A stretch of DNA of 64,000 nucleotides from Alphaproteobacteria bacterium. GTDB lineage: Bacteria > Pseudomonadota > Alphaproteobacteria > Micavibrionales > Micavibrionaceae. The notes under the pieces are model-generated. The model made no database searches and was not told where the DNA came from. It saw only the letters and a list, made by a program, of their open reading frames with translations. How positions within the stretch are numbered: position 1 is the stretch's first letter; every line of letters starts with the position of its first letter. The DNA lies in assembly GCA_016699735.1 (NCBI GenBank), contig CP065008.1:930001-994000 (forward strand), given 5' to 3'. Positions 49,559 through 57,777 of this stretch are shown here, one piece after another. The translations under genes were made by a program, and so were the position numbers.

Positions 49559-50006
49559 GGATATCAGGGGCTTTGACCCCTTCCCGTGGTGGCCGATCCC
49601 CCCCGGCTGGTGGTTTCTGCTGGCGGCTCTGGCTTTTTTGGGAGTGGCCTTGTGGGCGCTGGAGAGAGCTCTTGCCGCCCACCGCAACCGGAACGTCTGG
49701 AAAGTCGAGGCGCTTAAACTTCTTCAAACGCTTGAGGAGGATCGGCAAAAGCCTGTTAAGGATAAAATTGCCTCGCTCTCGATCCTTCTTCGCAAGCTGG
49801 CCATCCGTCGCCACGGACGCAAGCCATGCGCGGGGCTGGAGGGGCGCGACTGGCTGAAATGGCTCACCCTTAACGATCCGATCGGCTTTGATTGGGAACG
49901 AGAGGGTAAATTTCTGATCGAGGCGCCCTACGCACCCGAAGGTCGCACCGAACACGCCGCGGCTCTCGAAAGAATTATCAAGGCCGTGAAAGGATGGGTG
50001 CGGTAA
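49521..50006 (+). CDS. DUF4381 small membrane protein
   Basis: GTG 49521 follows GGAGGGCGCG and gives 161 residues; the long in-frame extension into the DUF58 gene is not needed. The protein has FDPFPWWPIPPGWWFLLAAL and one membrane helix (LLAALAFLGVALWALERAL), then a cytoplasmic helical tail, the layout of DUF4381 proteins that sit between DUF58 and BatA. Its function is unknown. Its stop touches the BatA start (TAATG). Confidence 0.88.
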   Translation: MQDQNTQLLAQLRDIRGFDPFPWWPIPPGWWFLLAALAFLGVALWALERALAAHRNRNVWKVEALKLLQTLEEDRQKPVKDKIASLSILLRKLAIRRHGRKPCAGLEGRDWLKWLTLNDPIGFDWEREGKFLIEAPYAPEGRTEHAAALERIIKAVKGWVR

Positions 50007-51022
50007 TGTTCACCTTCGCCTGGCCTTCGATGATTGCACTTCTTGTTCTGCCACTGGTGGCCCGCTATCTCCTGCCGAAGATCTCCGGCCGCATCGGCAA
50101 ATCGGTCATCCGCTTTCCGCATCTCGAAATTCTTAAAAAGGCTTTCGGGGGAGTCGCCCCGCAACTCAGCCTGACCCTCAAACTGTTCCTCATACTGCTT
50201 TCTTTACTCTGGGTATGCCTTGTTCTCGCGCTCATGCAGCCCCAGATCGTCAATAAAAGAGAAGACATTAAATCCGAAGGCTACGACATCATGCTGGCGG
50301 TCGATCTTTCCGGCTCCATGCGGGCGATGGACTTCACCCAGGGCTGGACGCCCGTTAACCGCCTCGATATTGCCAAGACCGTGGTGGGGGATTTCGTCAA
50401 GGGCCGCAAGGAGGACCGCATCGGCCTCGTTCTCTTCGGCGACTTCGCCTACCAGTACGCGCCCCTGACCATGGATCACGACGCGGTCGTCAAGATGCTG
50501 AGGGAAACGGTGATTTCCATGGCCGGGGACGGAACCGCCATCGGCGATGCCATCGGCCTCTCGGTCAAGGCCTTGCGCGACCGCCCGGAAAAATCCCGGA
50601 TCATCATTCTCCTCACTGACGGCGAGGATACCGCCAGTTCCCTTCCCCCGTTGCAGGCCGCAAAACTGGCCAGACAATACGGGATCAAGGTTTATGCCAT
50701 CGGCATCGGGCGCGAAGGCACGGTGGGGATACCCGTCGGAGGGTTTTTCGGCGGCATGGCGATGACAACGAAAAACGACAAGCTCCTCAAAATTATCGCG
50801 GACCAGACGGGAGGAAGTTACTTCGAAGCCTCGGATACGACCACTCTGGTCAAGGTTTACGAACAGATTAACCAGTTGGAAAAAACCAAGGCCGAATCGC
50901 GGGAGTATGTCATCCGCACGCCTCTATACCGCTATCCGCTTTTGGCAGCTCTGGTCCTCTTTTCCCTGCTGGCTCTTATGCCTCTGGCCCAGCAGTCACA
51001 GGGAAGGAGGGCGAATGTCTAG
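50006..51022 (+). CDS. BatA-like vWA-domain membrane protein
   Basis: From ATG 50006 (TAATG with the preceding stop) the protein has 338 residues; ATG 49994 is an in-frame alternative. N-terminal helices (MIALLVLPLVARYLLP and LKLFLILLSLLWVCLVLAL) are followed by a vWA domain with the metal site DLSGS (D100, S102, S104) and LLTDGEDTAS, and by a final membrane helix (YPLLAALVLFSLLALMPLA). BatA-type proteins are linked to aerotolerance and envelope integrity. It lies between DUF4381 and BatB/C. Confidence 0.94.
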   Translation: MFTFAWPSMIALLVLPLVARYLLPKISGRIGKSVIRFPHLEILKKAFGGVAPQLSLTLKLFLILLSLLWVCLVLALMQPQIVNKREDIKSEGYDIMLAVDLSGSMRAMDFTQGWTPVNRLDIAKTVVGDFVKGRKEDRIGLVLFGDFAYQYAPLTMDHDAVVKMLRETVISMAGDGTAIGDAIGLSVKALRDRPEKSRIIILLTDGEDTASSLPPLQAAKLARQYGIKVYAIGIGREGTVGIPVGGFFGGMAMTTKNDKLLKIIADQTGGSYFEASDTTTLVKVYEQINQLEKTKAESREYVIRTPLYRYPLLAALVLFSLLALMPLAQQSQGRRANV

Positions 51023-53318
51023 CGCAGCGCAGATATCTGAAATAGCCTATGGCGGTTTTCATTTCTCCGAACCAGAATGGCTCTGGCTCTTGGCGGCAAT
51101 TCCATCCCTCTGGTTGCTTTATAGCCTCTTTTACAAAGGCGGTCCGGTCAAGGACGACCGCCTCAAAGCCTTCGCCGACCCGCATTTGCTTCCCCACCTG
51201 CTGGACGGATCGGAAGGAGGCGCTAAAAAAAACAGCGTCTGGCGCTCGTTACTGATTTGGTCGATAATCTGGCTGTGCGGAGTTCTGGCGATGGCCGGCC
51301 CACGCTGGGACTACACCGAAATCGAAGCCTTCCGCCCCGCAAACGCGCTGGTTGTTCTTCTCGACCTGTCGCGCTCAATGGATGTTTCGGATATCAAGCC
51401 GTCCCGCCTCGCCCGCGCCCGTCAGGAGATCGAGGATATATCAAAATTATCGCAGGGATTAAATATCGGTCTCGTAGCTTTCGCCAATATCGCGCACTTG
51501 ATTACTCCCCTGACAGACGACAAGGTCACGCTCGAACGCCTCCTGCCCTCAATAAAAACCGATCTGGTCTACACGCGGGGCAGCCGCCTCTCACCCGCCC
51601 TGCACATGGCGCGCAAGATGCTGGAAAATCAAAAAGGGGAGGAAAAACACATTCTGGTCCTCAGCGACGGCGGCTATGAGGAACCCGACGGTCCTATTTA
51701 CCGCGCCATACGCGAAATCACGGATAGCGGGATGAAGGTCCACGTTCTTGCTATCGGCACCGAGCAGGGCGGCCCGGTCCCCGAGGGCAATGGCGGATAC
51801 GTCCGGTCTTATTCAGGACAACAGGTGGTTTCTCGGATAGACACCGGCCGCTTGAAGCGCATCGCTTCCGACGGGCAGGGCGTTTACCGTGTGGCTTCTT
51901 TTAATGAAGACGACACATTAGAGGTATTGGCGCAAATCAACATCAAAGCGGATGAAAGCGAAGACTCACGAAAGTTGTTGCGCTTTTGGGAGGAGCGTTT
52001 TTACATCTTCCTGTTTCCCTGCCTTCTCCTGCTTTTGCCTTTATTCCGGCGGGGAGTGGCTTTTCCGGCCCTCGTAATTATGTCTTTATCACTGACTTCG
52101 CCCGCTCAGGCGCAGGACTGGCGCGATCTGTTTCTGACCAAGGAACAAAAGGGGCGTCAGGCACTCGAACAAAAACACTATGACGAAGCCGAGCAGATTT
52201 TCGAAGATGACCCTTATCGCCGTGGGGTCGTCGAGTACAAGGCCGGAAAATATGATGAGGCCGAAAAATCCTTCGAGCAGGTCAATCGCCCGGAAGTCGC
52301 GCAGGATGCGAAATATAATCAGGGCAACGCGCAACTCATGTCCGGCAAGCTTAAAGAGGCGATAGAAAGCTACGAAAAAGTCCTCAAGGACAATCCACAG
52401 CATAAAGACGCACAACACAACCGCGACATCGCCAAAAAAATGCTCGAGCAACAGCAACAGCAGCAGGATCAGCAAAAGCAGCAGGATCAGCAACAGCAAC
52501 AGGATCAGCAACAGCAGCAGGATCAGCAACAGCAGCAGGATCAGCAACAGCAGCAGGATCAGCAACAGCAGCAGGATCAGCAACAGCAGCAGGATCAGCA
52601 ACAGCAGCAGGATCAGCAACAGCAGCAGGATCAGCAGCAGCAGGATCAGCAGCAGCAACAGCAACAGCAGAAAAACAACGAAAGCCCTGAGTCTGCAAAT
52701 CAGAAAAGCGCCGACGAAGAAAAAAATCTGCCGCAGAAATCAGAAAATTCCAAACCTACTAACCCTGAAGAACAGAAAAAGGAGGAGAGAGACACCCAGC
52801 AGGGCGCAAGTCAAAATCAGGATGAAGTGCAAGAGCAGAAAAAATCCGAAGAAAATCAGGAGGAGAAGCAGCAGGAAAGCTCCTCACATCAAAAACCGCA
52901 GGAGGAAAAGAAAAATTCTGGCGATTTTCCGCCTCATCCCGACCAAGTGAAGCCGAAAGAATCAGAAAAGGAAAAGCCGGAACAGCAACAATCGGAACAA
53001 AAACAGCAGGCGCAAGACCAGCCCGAGCAGCAAGAACAACCACCACAGCAAGATATGAGTAACACAGCACAAAACGACCAGAGACAACAGCAGGCTCAAC
53101 AGGATCAAAGCGGGCAGGTTGAACCGACCAAGCGCCCGAGCCTGCGTGACCAGGCCAACCAGCAGAGGTTGCGCGATCAGCGCCCTCGCACACAGCAGGA
53201 TGTCAACGCCGATCAATGGCTCAGCCACATCGATAGCGACACCGAGACCTTTTTGAAAAACAAATTTTATATTGAATCCTTGCAGTCAGGAGCAACCGAA
53301 GGAGGACAGACATGGTAA
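51015..53318 (+). CDS. BatB-BatC fusion: vWA domain, TPR and Gln-rich tail
   Basis: ATG 51015 (GAGGG upstream) gives 767 residues. The first half is BatB-like: membrane helices, a vWA domain with DLSRS (D117, S119, S121) and a helix near residue 330 (FYIFLFPCLLLLLPLF). From residue 370 the sequence is BatC-like: ALEQKHYDEAEQIFEDDPYR, FEQVNRPEVAQDAKYNQGNA, AIESYEKVLKDNPQHKDAQH. Then comes a DQQQQQ hexapeptide repeat and a long disordered Gln/Glu/Lys tail, ending with a helical QWLSHIDSDTETFLKNKFYI. In other species BatB and BatC are often separate. The Gln-rich linker may extend through the periplasm. Confidence 0.93.
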   Translation: MSSAAQISEIAYGGFHFSEPEWLWLLAAIPSLWLLYSLFYKGGPVKDDRLKAFADPHLLPHLLDGSEGGAKKNSVWRSLLIWSIIWLCGVLAMAGPRWDYTEIEAFRPANALVVLLDLSRSMDVSDIKPSRLARARQEIEDISKLSQGLNIGLVAFANIAHLITPLTDDKVTLERLLPSIKTDLVYTRGSRLSPALHMARKMLENQKGEEKHILVLSDGGYEEPDGPIYRAIREITDSGMKVHVLAIGTEQGGPVPEGNGGYVRSYSGQQVVSRIDTGRLKRIASDGQGVYRVASFNEDDTLEVLAQINIKADESEDSRKLLRFWEERFYIFLFPCLLLLLPLFRRGVAFPALVIMSLSLTSPAQAQDWRDLFLTKEQKGRQALEQKHYDEAEQIFEDDPYRRGVVEYKAGKYDEAEKSFEQVNRPEVAQDAKYNQGNAQLMSGKLKEAIESYEKVLKDNPQHKDAQHNRDIAKKMLEQQQQQQDQQKQQDQQQQQDQQQQQDQQQQQDQQQQQDQQQQQDQQQQQDQQQQQDQQQQQDQQQQDQQQQQQQQKNNESPESANQKSADEEKNLPQKSENSKPTNPEEQKKEERDTQQGASQNQDEVQEQKKSEENQEEKQQESSSHQKPQEEKKNSGDFPPHPDQVKPKESEKEKPEQQQSEQKQQAQDQPEQQEQPPQQDMSNTAQNDQRQQQAQQDQSGQVEPTKRPSLRDQANQQRLRDQRPRTQQDVNADQWLSHIDSDTETFLKNKFYIESLQSGATEGGQTW
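52467..52649 (+). repeat. 18-base tandem repeat encoding DQQQQQ
   Basis: GATCAG recurs at 52467, 52485, 52503, 52521, 52539, 52557, 52575, 52593, 52611 and 52629 with an exact 18-base period, then once more at 52644 after 15 bases. The unit reads GATCAGCAACAGCAGCAG. Almost identical units indicate recent slippage, and each length change keeps the reading frame. It lies inside the BatB-BatC gene. Confidence 0.95.
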
Positions 53319-55168
53319 AAGCGCGCCATTTTCTCGTATTCTTGACTTTTATTCTGATGTTATGCGGGTCATGGACGGCATGGGCGGCAAGCTTTAAAGC
53401 CCAAACAGACCGTTCGGAAGTGTCCCTGAACCAGACCCTAACGCTGACCCTGACAGTGGAGGGAGCAAATAGTGCAGGCACACCCGATTTTTCAGCCCTT
53501 AAAGGCGATTTTCGGATTGTATCCCAGGGTCAATCCTCAAATTTCAGCATTATTAACGGCGCTTATTCATCCCAAATTGTCTGGAACCTTGTTCTCATGC
53601 CACTCCATGAGGGGGAAATCATCATCCCGCCCCTGAACGTGCAGACGGATCAGGGTAAGGTAAATTCACAGACGCTCAAGTTGATGGTCACAAAAACGGT
53701 GCGTAATACGAACATTTCTAAAAACAAACAAGGCCGCGATGTCTATATCGACGCGGCGGTCAGTGACCGCACCCCTTACCGCAACAGCCCTGTAGTTTTT
53801 ACGGTCCGCTTGGTAGCTGCGGCGGCCGTCTCCGATATTTCCTTCGGCGAGTTGAAGATAGACAGCGCCGTCGTCGAAAAACAGGGGGAGCCAAAAGTTT
53901 ATGATGAGATTCAGGGCGCAAGGTCGGTGAAAATCATTGAGTTGCGCTATCTCGTAACCCCGCTTCAGGACGGACCACTTAAAATCCCGTCTTTCGTTTT
54001 TCAGGGCATGGTCAGGGGCCAGGCCCGCAGCACCTCTCCCTTCGGCGGATCGCCCCAGGATCCCTTCGGAATATTTCAGGATTTCGCTTTTCTGGCAGAC
54101 ATCATGGGCCAGCCCTTTACCCTGACCTCGGACGAAATCATGCTGGAGGTCAAAAAAGACGCCGCGCAGATGGACCCCTGGATTCCGGCCGAAGATTTGA
54201 AAATCTCGGATGCCCTGGAGGGTGCAGAAAAAGCCAAAGTCGGTGAACCTCTCTACCGCCACCTGACTCTGGTGGCGAAGGGAAACGTCGGGGCCATCCT
54301 TCCCGATCTCAACGGAAAGATAGCATCGGAAAACGACTTTCGCATTTATGCGGAAACCCCGCAAACGGGCTTAAGCATAAGTCAGGACGGAAAGTCGGTG
54401 TCGGGCTGGCGTGAGGAAATATATACGCTGATCCCCCAGAACGGCGGGGCGTTGACGTTGCCCGAGATCAAGGTTCCGTGGTGGGACATAAAAAACAATA
54501 AGGTCGCATATGCAATCGTTCCGGGCCGTACGATCAATGTAGCGGGCGACAGAGCCGCACAATCTGGAAATCAGACTCCCGCCACCTCGCAGACCGGGCA
54601 AGCAGGGCAGCCGCAGGGGGAAACTCCGACCACAGACGATGCGGAAGAGGCCAAACTCCTGACGCGGGATACATATATTTTTTGTGCATTGGCGCTTCTG
54701 GGCACCGTAGGTTTACTTTTAACCTTGTATTTAATTCGGGGAAAACAGCCCAAGACCGCGCAACCCGAACAACCTAAGGAGACGCCGTCAAACGGCAGGC
54801 CTGTTGTCCGCAAACCCGTGCCTCAGCCCGCAAACGAAGATAAAATATCGCCCGCCGACTTGCATAAGGCCGCAACGCTGGACGAACTCAAAAAAATGAT
54901 CGTGACCTTCGTGGTCCAGAGAGCGGGAGTGCGCCCCGCCGCCTCGCTCAAGGACATCGCGCTGCATATTTCCAAAGGGCTGGAAGGCGATATGCGTGAA
55001 CGCGCGGAAAAAATCTTCGCCCGCCTCGAAGCAGCCCTCTATGCTGGACAGGAGACGCCCTTCGAACCCTTGAAAGAAGATTTTGCGCGAGTGCTGGAAC
55101 AGTATGCCCGCCCGAAAAAGGATCAGGCGGTAAAAGTCGATCGCCTCGGCGCCCTGAACCCCAGTTGA
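53312..55168 (+). CDS. BatD-like oxygen-tolerance protein
   Basis: The 618-residue protein has a signal peptide (FLVFLTFILMLCGSWTAWA), three beta-sandwich regions (SEVSLNQTLTLTLTVEGAN, GDFRIVSQGQSSNFSIINGA, FTVRLVAAAAVSDISFGELK), a membrane helix near residues 452-472 (YIFCALALLGTVGLLLTLYL) and a soluble C-terminal tail, as in BatD. GGAGG precedes the ATG, which overlaps the BatB/C stop by seven bases. It ends the operon. Confidence 0.92.
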   Translation: MVKARHFLVFLTFILMLCGSWTAWAASFKAQTDRSEVSLNQTLTLTLTVEGANSAGTPDFSALKGDFRIVSQGQSSNFSIINGAYSSQIVWNLVLMPLHEGEIIIPPLNVQTDQGKVNSQTLKLMVTKTVRNTNISKNKQGRDVYIDAAVSDRTPYRNSPVVFTVRLVAAAAVSDISFGELKIDSAVVEKQGEPKVYDEIQGARSVKIIELRYLVTPLQDGPLKIPSFVFQGMVRGQARSTSPFGGSPQDPFGIFQDFAFLADIMGQPFTLTSDEIMLEVKKDAAQMDPWIPAEDLKISDALEGAEKAKVGEPLYRHLTLVAKGNVGAILPDLNGKIASENDFRIYAETPQTGLSISQDGKSVSGWREEIYTLIPQNGGALTLPEIKVPWWDIKNNKVAYAIVPGRTINVAGDRAAQSGNQTPATSQTGQAGQPQGETPTTDDAEEAKLLTRDTYIFCALALLGTVGLLLTLYLIRGKQPKTAQPEQPKETPSNGRPVVRKPVPQPANEDKISPADLHKAATLDELKKMIVTFVVQRAGVRPAASLKDIALHISKGLEGDMRERAEKIFARLEAALYAGQETPFEPLKEDFARVLEQYARPKKDQAVKVDRLGALNPS

Positions 55169-55177
55169 CAATATCCC

Positions 55178-55223
55178 AAAAAAGACGAACCGGCCCGAAA
55201 CCTCCGGGGGGAAGGCGGGCCGG
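55178..55223 (-). terminator. Rho-independent terminator after the first esterase-like paralogue
   Basis: On the minus strand CCGGCCCG (55216-55223) pairs with CGGGCCGG (55190-55197), followed by T-rich sequence with six T (55178-55183). It also closes the Bat operon side. A related stem lies at 56011-56044 after the second paralogue. Confidence 0.7.
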
Positions 55224-55230
55224 TCCGGCC

Positions 55231-55259
55231 GGCTTAAGAGGGTGGGAACCTCTTAAGCC
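55231..55259. repeat. Perfect 11-base inverted repeat at a stop codon
   Basis: GGCTTAAGAGG (55231-55241) and CCTCTTAAGCC (55249-55259) flank a seven-base loop and abut the TAA of the minus-strand gene. It can form a hairpin in the mRNA, ahead of the terminator. The second paralogue has a decayed copy at 56051-56079. Confidence 0.8.
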
Positions 55260-55835
55260 TTAGTCGTAGCGGATATTGATCCGGTTCGTGTTCACGCGGT
55301 AATGCCCATCCAGAAGCCCGAGGACGGAACGGACGATATCGTCCTCATGCCTGCGGAAACCGTAAGGGTTTCTGCTATAGGTATAGGCAAGGATAAATCC
55401 CTCCCGAGCGGCCTTGTCGCGGTAAAACCTGTGGCTCGGAACGCCTCTGAAATTGCCACGGCTGTCCACGACGATCAGCAGCGGCAAACGGGCGTGCGTA
55501 CCTTTCAGGCGCTTGGGGACGTGCAGGTCGAAACTTTTGCGCCAATCGTAACGGTTATTGTATCCGCCATAACGGTCCCATTGTTTATCGTAGTGTTTCC
55601 GTTTTTTCCAGTCATAGCCGCCGCGGTGATCGTCGCCATCCTCGCGCCAGTTATCCTCGCGGTGGTCGTCGTCGTCGTCCCATCGCCCATGATCGTCGTA
55701 CCCGTAATCGCGGTTTTCGGAGCCACCCCACTTGCCACCATGATGGTTGTTACTATCGGCCAAAGCCGTTCCGGATGCCGCCGCGCTCATCAGCAGCAGC
55801 GAAAAGGTCAGCAGTGTTTTTTTCAATTTGGGCAT
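55260..55835 (-). CDS. Secreted esterase-derived protein lacking the catalytic serine (1)
   Basis: The 191-residue product has a signal peptide (LLTFSLLLMSAAASGTALA), a His/Asp/Gly-rich segment (30-100, many DDH and RGG words), then a fold start like the neighbouring esterase at 56779-57696: FDLHVPKRLKGTHARLPLLIV aligns with YTLHVPPRVLGSKKKVPLVLM, REGFILAYTYS with QEGFIVAYPSG, and DDIVRSVLGLLDGHYRVNTN with DDAGFLSALIDHLVENYPVD. It ends RINIRYD exactly where the esterase has RVLVTGMSNG, so the nucleophile Ser is missing. The oxyanion loop HGGGG is also lost (VDSRG). GAAAGGATT precedes the ATG. It cannot be a hydrolase of that family and may be a structural or metal-binding derivative. Confidence 0.78.
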   Translation of the reverse strand: MPKLKKTLLTFSLLLMSAAASGTALADSNNHHGGKWGGSENRDYGYDDHGRWDDDDDHREDNWREDGDDHRGGYDWKKRKHYDKQWDRYGGYNNRYDWRKSFDLHVPKRLKGTHARLPLLIVVDSRGNFRGVPSHRFYRDKAAREGFILAYTYSRNPYGFRRHEDDIVRSVLGLLDGHYRVNTNRINIRYD

Positions 55836-56010
55836 CGTAAAATCCTTTCACACAAAGTGTTGCCTCACCTATGCAACGAGGAACCGGACGATTCCCTTCT
55901 AAAAAGTTAATGACGAAATAGGGGGGATATGAACGCGAAAAAAAAGCCATTGTTTCCGGGAACCGCATCGCAGGATACTAAGGAGTATTTGAGAAAAGGA
56001 AGCACAGACA

Positions 56011-56044
56011 ACGGCCCGAAGCCTCCGGGGGGAAGGCGGGCCGT
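56011..56044 (-). terminator. Terminator-like stem after the second esterase-like paralogue
   Basis: ACGGCCCG (56011-56018) and CGGGCCGT (56037-56044) pair around the same CCTCCGGGGGGAAGG-type loop as at 55190-55223. The following minus-strand sequence is pyrimidine-rich rather than a clean T run. The duplication of this element with the gene shows that the 3' flank was copied too. Confidence 0.5.
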
Positions 56045-56079
56045 CCCGGCCGGTTAGGAGAGAGGGTACCTCTTAAGCC

Positions 56080-56670
56080 TTAGTCGTAGCGGATACTGAT
56101 CCGGTCCGTGTTCACGCGGTAATGCCCGTCAAGCATATTCAGCACGGTCTGCACGATAAGGTCGTCCGTATGGCCGTCATCGTAAACCCGGTGCCCCTTT
56201 ACAAGCGCATAGGCGAGGATGAATCCTTCGCGGTGCGCCTTTTTCTGAAAGAACACGCGGCTGGGTTGTCCGCGGAATTCTCCCGTGCTGTCCACAACGA
56301 TCAGCAGCGGCAGGCGCCTGTCCACTCCCTTCAGGTAGCTGGGAGCATGAAGGTTGAAGGCCTTGCGCCAGTAGTCTTCGTTATAGCGTTTCTCGTAATA
56401 CTTCCCGTCATGGGAATTTTGCTTCTTCCGCTTCCAGTGGGGGTCGTTCCAGTTGTCGTCCTCTACGTCGCGCCAACCGTTATCCGGGCGGCGGTCATCG
56501 TCGCCGTCATGGTTTCCGCGATTGCCGTAGTCGTAATGTCGGCTCTCGGAACTCCCGCCGCCCGAAGAACCGTTGCGGTGGTCGTCGTCATGAGCCAGTG
56601 CCGTGCCGAAAGCCCCAGCGCTCATCAGCAGCAGCGAAGCGGCCAGAAGTGTTTGTCTCATTTTGGACAT
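56080..56670 (-). CDS. Secreted esterase-derived protein lacking the catalytic serine (2)
   Basis: The 196-residue paralogue has a signal peptide (LLAASLLLMSAGAFGTALA), a His/Asp/Gly/Ser-rich segment, then FNLHAPSYLKGVDRRLPLLIV, HREGFILAYALVKG and DDLIVQTVLNMLDGHYRVNTD, ending RISIRYD. Like its neighbour 245 bases downstream it stops just before the esterase nucleophile. The two share 5' sequence (CATCGTAAAATCCTTTCAC before the start on the plus strand) and 3' flank, so they are a tandem duplication. The conserved core and changed disordered segment suggest selection for the core. Confidence 0.78.
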   Translation of the reverse strand: MSKMRQTLLAASLLLMSAGAFGTALAHDDDHRNGSSGGGSSESRHYDYGNRGNHDGDDDRRPDNGWRDVEDDNWNDPHWKRKKQNSHDGKYYEKRYNEDYWRKAFNLHAPSYLKGVDRRLPLLIVVDSTGEFRGQPSRVFFQKKAHREGFILAYALVKGHRVYDDGHTDDLIVQTVLNMLDGHYRVNTDRISIRYD

Positions 56671-56778
56671 CGTAAAATCCTTTCACTCAAAATGCTGGCT
56701 CATCTATGCAACGGGACATCGGGCGATTCTATTCAATAACAGAAATGAAGAAAACTGTGGGAGTATATCAGCAATAAC

Positions 56779-57696
56779 CTACTCCGTCATCTCCATGAAA
56801 AACGCCCACATTTCATCGGTGGCGTTGAGGGCTTGAGAGGGCGCGTCAGCCTTTTTCCGCCCAGCCCGTCCACCCGGCCAGGAATGCCCGCCGCCCTCGA
56901 TGATCAGATGCCGCACATCTTTCCCCTTCGGGCAGTGATAATCGTAAAGGATGACATCCTTCTTGTATTGAATTTTCTCCGGCTTGGCCTTGCATCCGTT
57001 GCGTTTCGCCCAGTATTCGGATTGCCAGAGCGCGGGCTTCATCGGCGTTCCATCCCACGCGTCCTGAATCCGGCTCACATTTTTTCCACCGTCCATTTTA
57101 ATATGCTTGTCGGCGGTGCCGTTGATGATGAACGCCGCAACCGGCCCTTTAGCTCTTGGCTCATCGCCGAACATCGTGCCGACCACGGGAGCAATAGCCG
57201 CCACTTTATCCGAAAGTTCGATCCCCGCCCTGTGGCTCATCATCGCTCCGTTCGACATCCCGGTCACCAGAACCCGGTCGGGATCGACGGGATAGTTTTC
57301 AACAAGATGATCGATAAGCGCACTGAGAAATCCCGCATCGTCTGTATTATTCTCCATCGCATAACCGCAGCAATGCCAGAAATTCCAGGTTTTCAGGATT
57401 TTTCTAAACCGCCCGCTGCCGCTCGGATAAGCCACGATAAACCCTTCCTGATCGGCCTTCTTGGAAAATTGACTCATCTTGACCCCGTTAGAGTCATTCC
57501 CGCCGCCGCCATGAAGCATCAGGACCAGAGGGACTTTTTTCTTGGAGCCAAGAACACGCGGAGGAACATGGAGCGTATAATAGCGCTCCACCCCGTCATG
57601 GGTCATGGTCATGCGCTCTGAAGGACTCTCCCGCAACGCATGGACCGGAGCCCAGAGAACACATAGAACCAGAAAAAACACGGCAAAACGGGTCAC
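56779..57696 (-). CDS. PHB-depolymerase/LpqC-type secreted esterase
   Basis: GTG 57696 is chosen: AGGAGATTTTT lies just before it, while the ATG at 57723 has no ribosome site. The 305-residue protein has a signal peptide (FAVFFLVLCVLWAPVHA). It has an oxyanion loop LMLHGGGGNDSNG, the nucleophile motif GMSNG (S148), a VPVVGT/AAFIINGTADKHI Asp region and a C-terminal GGGHSWPGG with the catalytic His. LpqC/PHB depolymerase-like enzymes cleave ester bonds of polyesters or feruloyl groups. WHCCGY may form a disulfide. It is the source fold of the two smaller proteins downstream. Confidence 0.9.
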   Translation of the reverse strand: MTRFAVFFLVLCVLWAPVHALRESPSERMTMTHDGVERYYTLHVPPRVLGSKKKVPLVLMLHGGGGNDSNGVKMSQFSKKADQEGFIVAYPSGSGRFRKILKTWNFWHCCGYAMENNTDDAGFLSALIDHLVENYPVDPDRVLVTGMSNGAMMSHRAGIELSDKVAAIAPVVGTMFGDEPRAKGPVAAFIINGTADKHIKMDGGKNVSRIQDAWDGTPMKPALWQSEYWAKRNGCKAKPEKIQYKKDVILYDYHCPKGKDVRHLIIEGGGHSWPGGRAGRKKADAPSQALNATDEMWAFFMEMTE

Positions 57697-57777
57697 AAAA
57701 ATCTCCTGCGGGATTTCTTGCATTTTAACCCGATTGGAGCAACAAGGGAGCAGGGAATTTGTAATATTTTGTAAGCC

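Noticed and set aside
52089..52664. Poly-Leu and poly-Ala/Asp frames across the 18-base repeat
   Set aside because: These are reading-frame images of the CAG/CAA repeat.
55302..55910. 202- and 205-residue hydrophobic frames on the plus strand opposite the two esterase-like paralogues
   Set aside because: Both exist only because the real genes are His/Asp-rich. The paralogues' signal peptides and shared 5' sites favour the minus strand.
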